A stretch of DNA of 7,233 bases from Verrucomicrobiales bacterium. GTDB taxonomy: Bacteria > Verrucomicrobiota > Verrucomicrobiia > Verrucomicrobiales > DEV007. The notes beneath the pieces are model-generated. The model worked only from the letters and a program-made list of their open reading frames with translations. It was not told the DNA's origin and did not search any database. Position 1 is the stretch's first letter. Each line of letters begins with the position of its first letter. Shown one piece after another: positions 5,525 through 7,233 of this stretch. The position numbers and the translations under genes were made by a program. The DNA lies in NCBI GenBank assembly GCA_023253615.1, contig JALRFZ010000740.1, positions 1-7,233 of the forward strand, in the 5' to 3' direction.

Positions 5525-6817
5525 ATGAAGAGGTTTTGCGCCGCTTTTGCCCTCTTGCTGGCCTCGTGCGAAGAGGCCCCCCAGGAGCAAGTGGCGAGCG
5601 GGCTGCCTGAGGTTGCTTATGCGAGTTTCCAGGAGCGGGTTGAGAAGGTGATTCTGCCAAAAGTCGAGTTCAACGAGACGCCGATTCTTGATGTGCTCGG
5701 TTTGATCCAAGAGCTGAGCCAAGTTCACGCGGACGACCAGATGGGGATCAGCATACTTGTTGATCTTGGTCCTCAGCAAATGGCCCTCGAAAAAAGAATT
5801 ACCCTTCGGATGGAACACGCCTCGCTGAAAGAGGTGCTCGAAGCGGTTGCTGAGCAGATTCACGTGAAAGTGATTTTCGAAGAGTTGGGAAGGGCCGTGT
5901 TTCGACCACTGTCGTATGATCCGACACCTCTGACAGAAGTGTATGAGGTTTCTCCTTTGTTTTTGGAAACCCTGAGGATACATGGGTTGAGGCAAGCGGA
6001 ATCCGAATCGGCTCCGGATCGTAGGGACCTCAACAAAGATTCGGTGATTTCTTATCTGGAGAGCTGCGGCGTTTCGTTCGGAGCTTCGGCTTCCGCCACC
6101 CTTGACGTCGAGAACCGCAAGATGACCGTCGTCAACGAAGGCGAGCAAATCGCGCTCGTCGACCCACTCGTGAAACACATCGACGGAGTTCACGATGCGC
6201 TTATGGATGATCCGAAAATCCATCGTCTCACTGAAATCCGAAAGAACCTCGATGAGACCATTCTCCCGAAGGTGAAGTTCCACGAGACGCCGTTGTCAGA
6301 TGCCCTTTCCACCCTGCACTGGGACAATCAAACAAAGCTCCCTTCGATGATCTTTGACTTTGGAGCTGGGTTCGATCTCCAGGGATTGGCTGAGAAGAAC
6401 GCCCCGGTCGACAAAGGGCCGGTCACTGTGGATTTGGAGAATGTCTCGTTGCGGGATGCCTTCGGTGCAATCCTCGACCAAGCGAATGCCAAGCTTGTGG
6501 TCGAGCCGTTTGCGATCAAAATGGTTCCGAAGTGGTTGCCGGATCCGGTCTATCTCCTGCGATGTTTTGATGCTCCGCCCGAGATTTTTGACGTTTCGCT
6601 GCCGAAGCAACGCGATCCCTTTGGTGATGCACCGGAATCGCCCGAATCCTTGGACTCACCAAGCGTGAAAGCGGTCCTCGAGTCGGTGGGTATAACGTTC
6701 CCCGGAGAATCGAATGCGGTCTACGATGTCGTGAATCGCCAGCTGGTAGTCCGCACGACCGAAGACCAACTACCGTTGATCAAACGCTTCATTGAATTCA
6801 AGCCTCCAGCGAATTAA
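5525..6817 (+). CDS. lipoprotein with two tandem STN-like (secretin/TonB N-terminal-like) modules
   Basis: A 430-residue protein with a lipoprotein signal: Lys2-Arg3, a hydrophobic core and lipobox LASC with Cys15, so it should be lipid-anchored in the envelope. The mature part is a tandem duplication. Copy A (about 35-220) and copy B (about 238-426) share the same order: ILPKVxFxETP (43-53; 246-256), a short-strand region, a strand-helix-strand unit (ITLRMEHASLKEVLEAVAEQ at 92-111; VTVDLENVSLRDAFGAILDQ at 300-319), a variable acidic linker, and a last unit beginning SVxxxLESxGxxF (173-185; 380-392) and ending in a strand-helix (NRKMTVVNEGEQIALVDPLV; NRQLVVRTTEDQLPLIKRFI). The offset between copies is about 203-208 residues. 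The inner unit resembles the STN domain of secretins, and similar 'LPKV' proteins are common in Verrucomicrobiota; function there is mostly unknown. No secretin pore or TonB barrel follows. The DNA copies are well diverged, so the duplication is old. Confidence 0.8.
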   Translation: MKRFCAAFALLLASCEEAPQEQVASGLPEVAYASFQERVEKVILPKVEFNETPILDVLGLIQELSQVHADDQMGISILVDLGPQQMALEKRITLRMEHASLKEVLEAVAEQIHVKVIFEELGRAVFRPLSYDPTPLTEVYEVSPLFLETLRIHGLRQAESESAPDRRDLNKDSVISYLESCGVSFGASASATLDVENRKMTVVNEGEQIALVDPLVKHIDGVHDALMDDPKIHRLTEIRKNLDETILPKVKFHETPLSDALSTLHWDNQTKLPSMIFDFGAGFDLQGLAEKNAPVDKGPVTVDLENVSLRDAFGAILDQANAKLVVEPFAIKMVPKWLPDPVYLLRCFDAPPEIFDVSLPKQRDPFGDAPESPESLDSPSVKAVLESVGITFPGESNAVYDVVNRQLVVRTTEDQLPLIKRFIEFKPPAN

Positions 6818-6820
6818 TCA

Positions 6821-7233
6821 ATGATGCCGGTCGTAAAAACCAAAGCCCTCCTCGCCACCGGTCTCGTCCTCCTCACCGGCGCGCCGGCCGTGGCCCAGCT
6901 CCGCACCGCCCTGGAGGTGCGCTCGCTCTCACCCGAGACGGCCGAGAGTGGCCAGCCGGTCGATCTCCAGGGCATCGTCGTCTTTTCCGATCCGCCCTCG
7001 ACCCTCTTTCTCCAGGACGAAACCGCCGGCACCTTTTTCCGCCTCGATGGACGCGTTCCTCCCGCGCCCGGATCCGAGGTCCGCGTCACCGGCACCACCA
7101 TGCCCGGTCTTTATCTGCCCGGGATCCACGAGGCCACCTTCGAGATCCTCGGTCAGCCCGGTCTGCCTGCGGCGATCCCGGCGACGCTCGATGATCTGCT
7201 CTCGGGCCGCTACCACTACCAGCGCGTCAGCGT
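6821..7233 (+). CDS. exported protein with OB-like N-terminal domain, possibly a sensor histidine kinase; 3' end outside window
   Basis: The frame opens with ATG ATG (6821, 6824), three or six bases after the lipoprotein stop, and stays open to the edge (137 residues). A Sec signal peptide is visible: Lys6/Lys8, hydrophobic ALLATGLVLLTGAPAVA (9-25) and cleavage after AVA. The next segment has a compact beta pattern: LEVRSLSPETAESGQPVDL (31-49), GIVVFSD (51-57), LFLQDETAG (62-70), SEVRVTGT (85-92) and ATFEILG (105-111), then a second repeat start at LDDLLSGRYHYQRVS (123-137). From memory of the family, this 'SL(S/T)PE ... FLQDETAG ... VEVxG' pattern occurs at the N-terminus of periplasmic sensor parts of verrucomicrobial histidine kinases, but only the first domain is in the window, so the kinase is inference. 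It could also be a stand-alone OB-fold exported protein. Strong GC3 bias contrasts with the preceding gene. No Shine-Dalgarno is visible. Confidence 0.75.
   Translation, partial: MMPVVKTKALLATGLVLLTGAPAVAQLRTALEVRSLSPETAESGQPVDLQGIVVFSDPPSTLFLQDETAGTFFRLDGRVPPAPGSEVRVTGTTMPGLYLPGIHEATFEILGQPGLPAAIPATLDDLLSGRYHYQRVS

Noticed and set aside
5327..6283. A 318-codon minus-strand open frame opposite the esterase end and the lipoprotein
   Set aside because: The plus strand has a lipobox, an internal duplication and a good ribosome site; the minus product spans two plus-strand genes and has no recognisable domain.

Overview
The window looks like chromosome of a GC-rich Gram-negative bacterium, most likely Verrucomicrobiota. 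The lineage is inferred from protein style, not from a marker gene. The signs are a secreted lipoprotein built from a repeated 'LPKV.F.ETP' plus STN-like unit, an exported protein with a 'SL(S/T)PE ... LFLQDETAG' OB-like N-terminal domain, a Tat-exported carbohydrate-esterase-type hydrolase, and an xseB-dxs pair. No mobile element, tRNA, rRNA or CRISPR array was seen.

Layout. Positions 1-871 (minus) hold most of a Tat-signal alpha/beta hydrolase whose 3' end lies outside the window. It has no listed stop because the frame is open to the edge. After a 145-bp gap come dxs (1017-2936, minus) and xseB (2920-3234, minus), which overlap by 17 bp and form a compact housekeeping pair for isoprenoid precursor synthesis and exonuclease VII. 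A 174-bp divergent spacer separates xseB from a plus-strand gene for a secreted protein of unknown family (3409-4398). A 129-bp spacer full of inverted repeats follows. Then three plus-strand genes are almost touching: a secreted esterase/lipase-like alpha/beta hydrolase (4528-5520), a lipoprotein with two copies of an STN-like module (5525-6817), and the start of an exported OB-like-domain protein that runs off the edge (6821-7233).

How the genes fit together. xseB and dxs are probably co-transcribed and translationally coupled; ispA, which separates them in E. coli, is missing here. The last three genes have gaps of 4 and 3 bp, so they are probably one transcript for envelope or periplasmic functions: an esterase, an outer-membrane-type lipoprotein and a possible sensor. 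Their joint role is not known. Five of the six gene products in whole or part carry export or metabolic signatures that can be read directly; the 3409-4398 protein cannot be assigned.

I did not find a convincing new defence or mobile system. The items most worth a second look are the duplicated lipoprotein, the mutually exclusive hairpins before the esterase, the possible leaderless promoter of the unknown secreted gene, and the GDA variant of the thiamine-diphosphate motif in Dxs.
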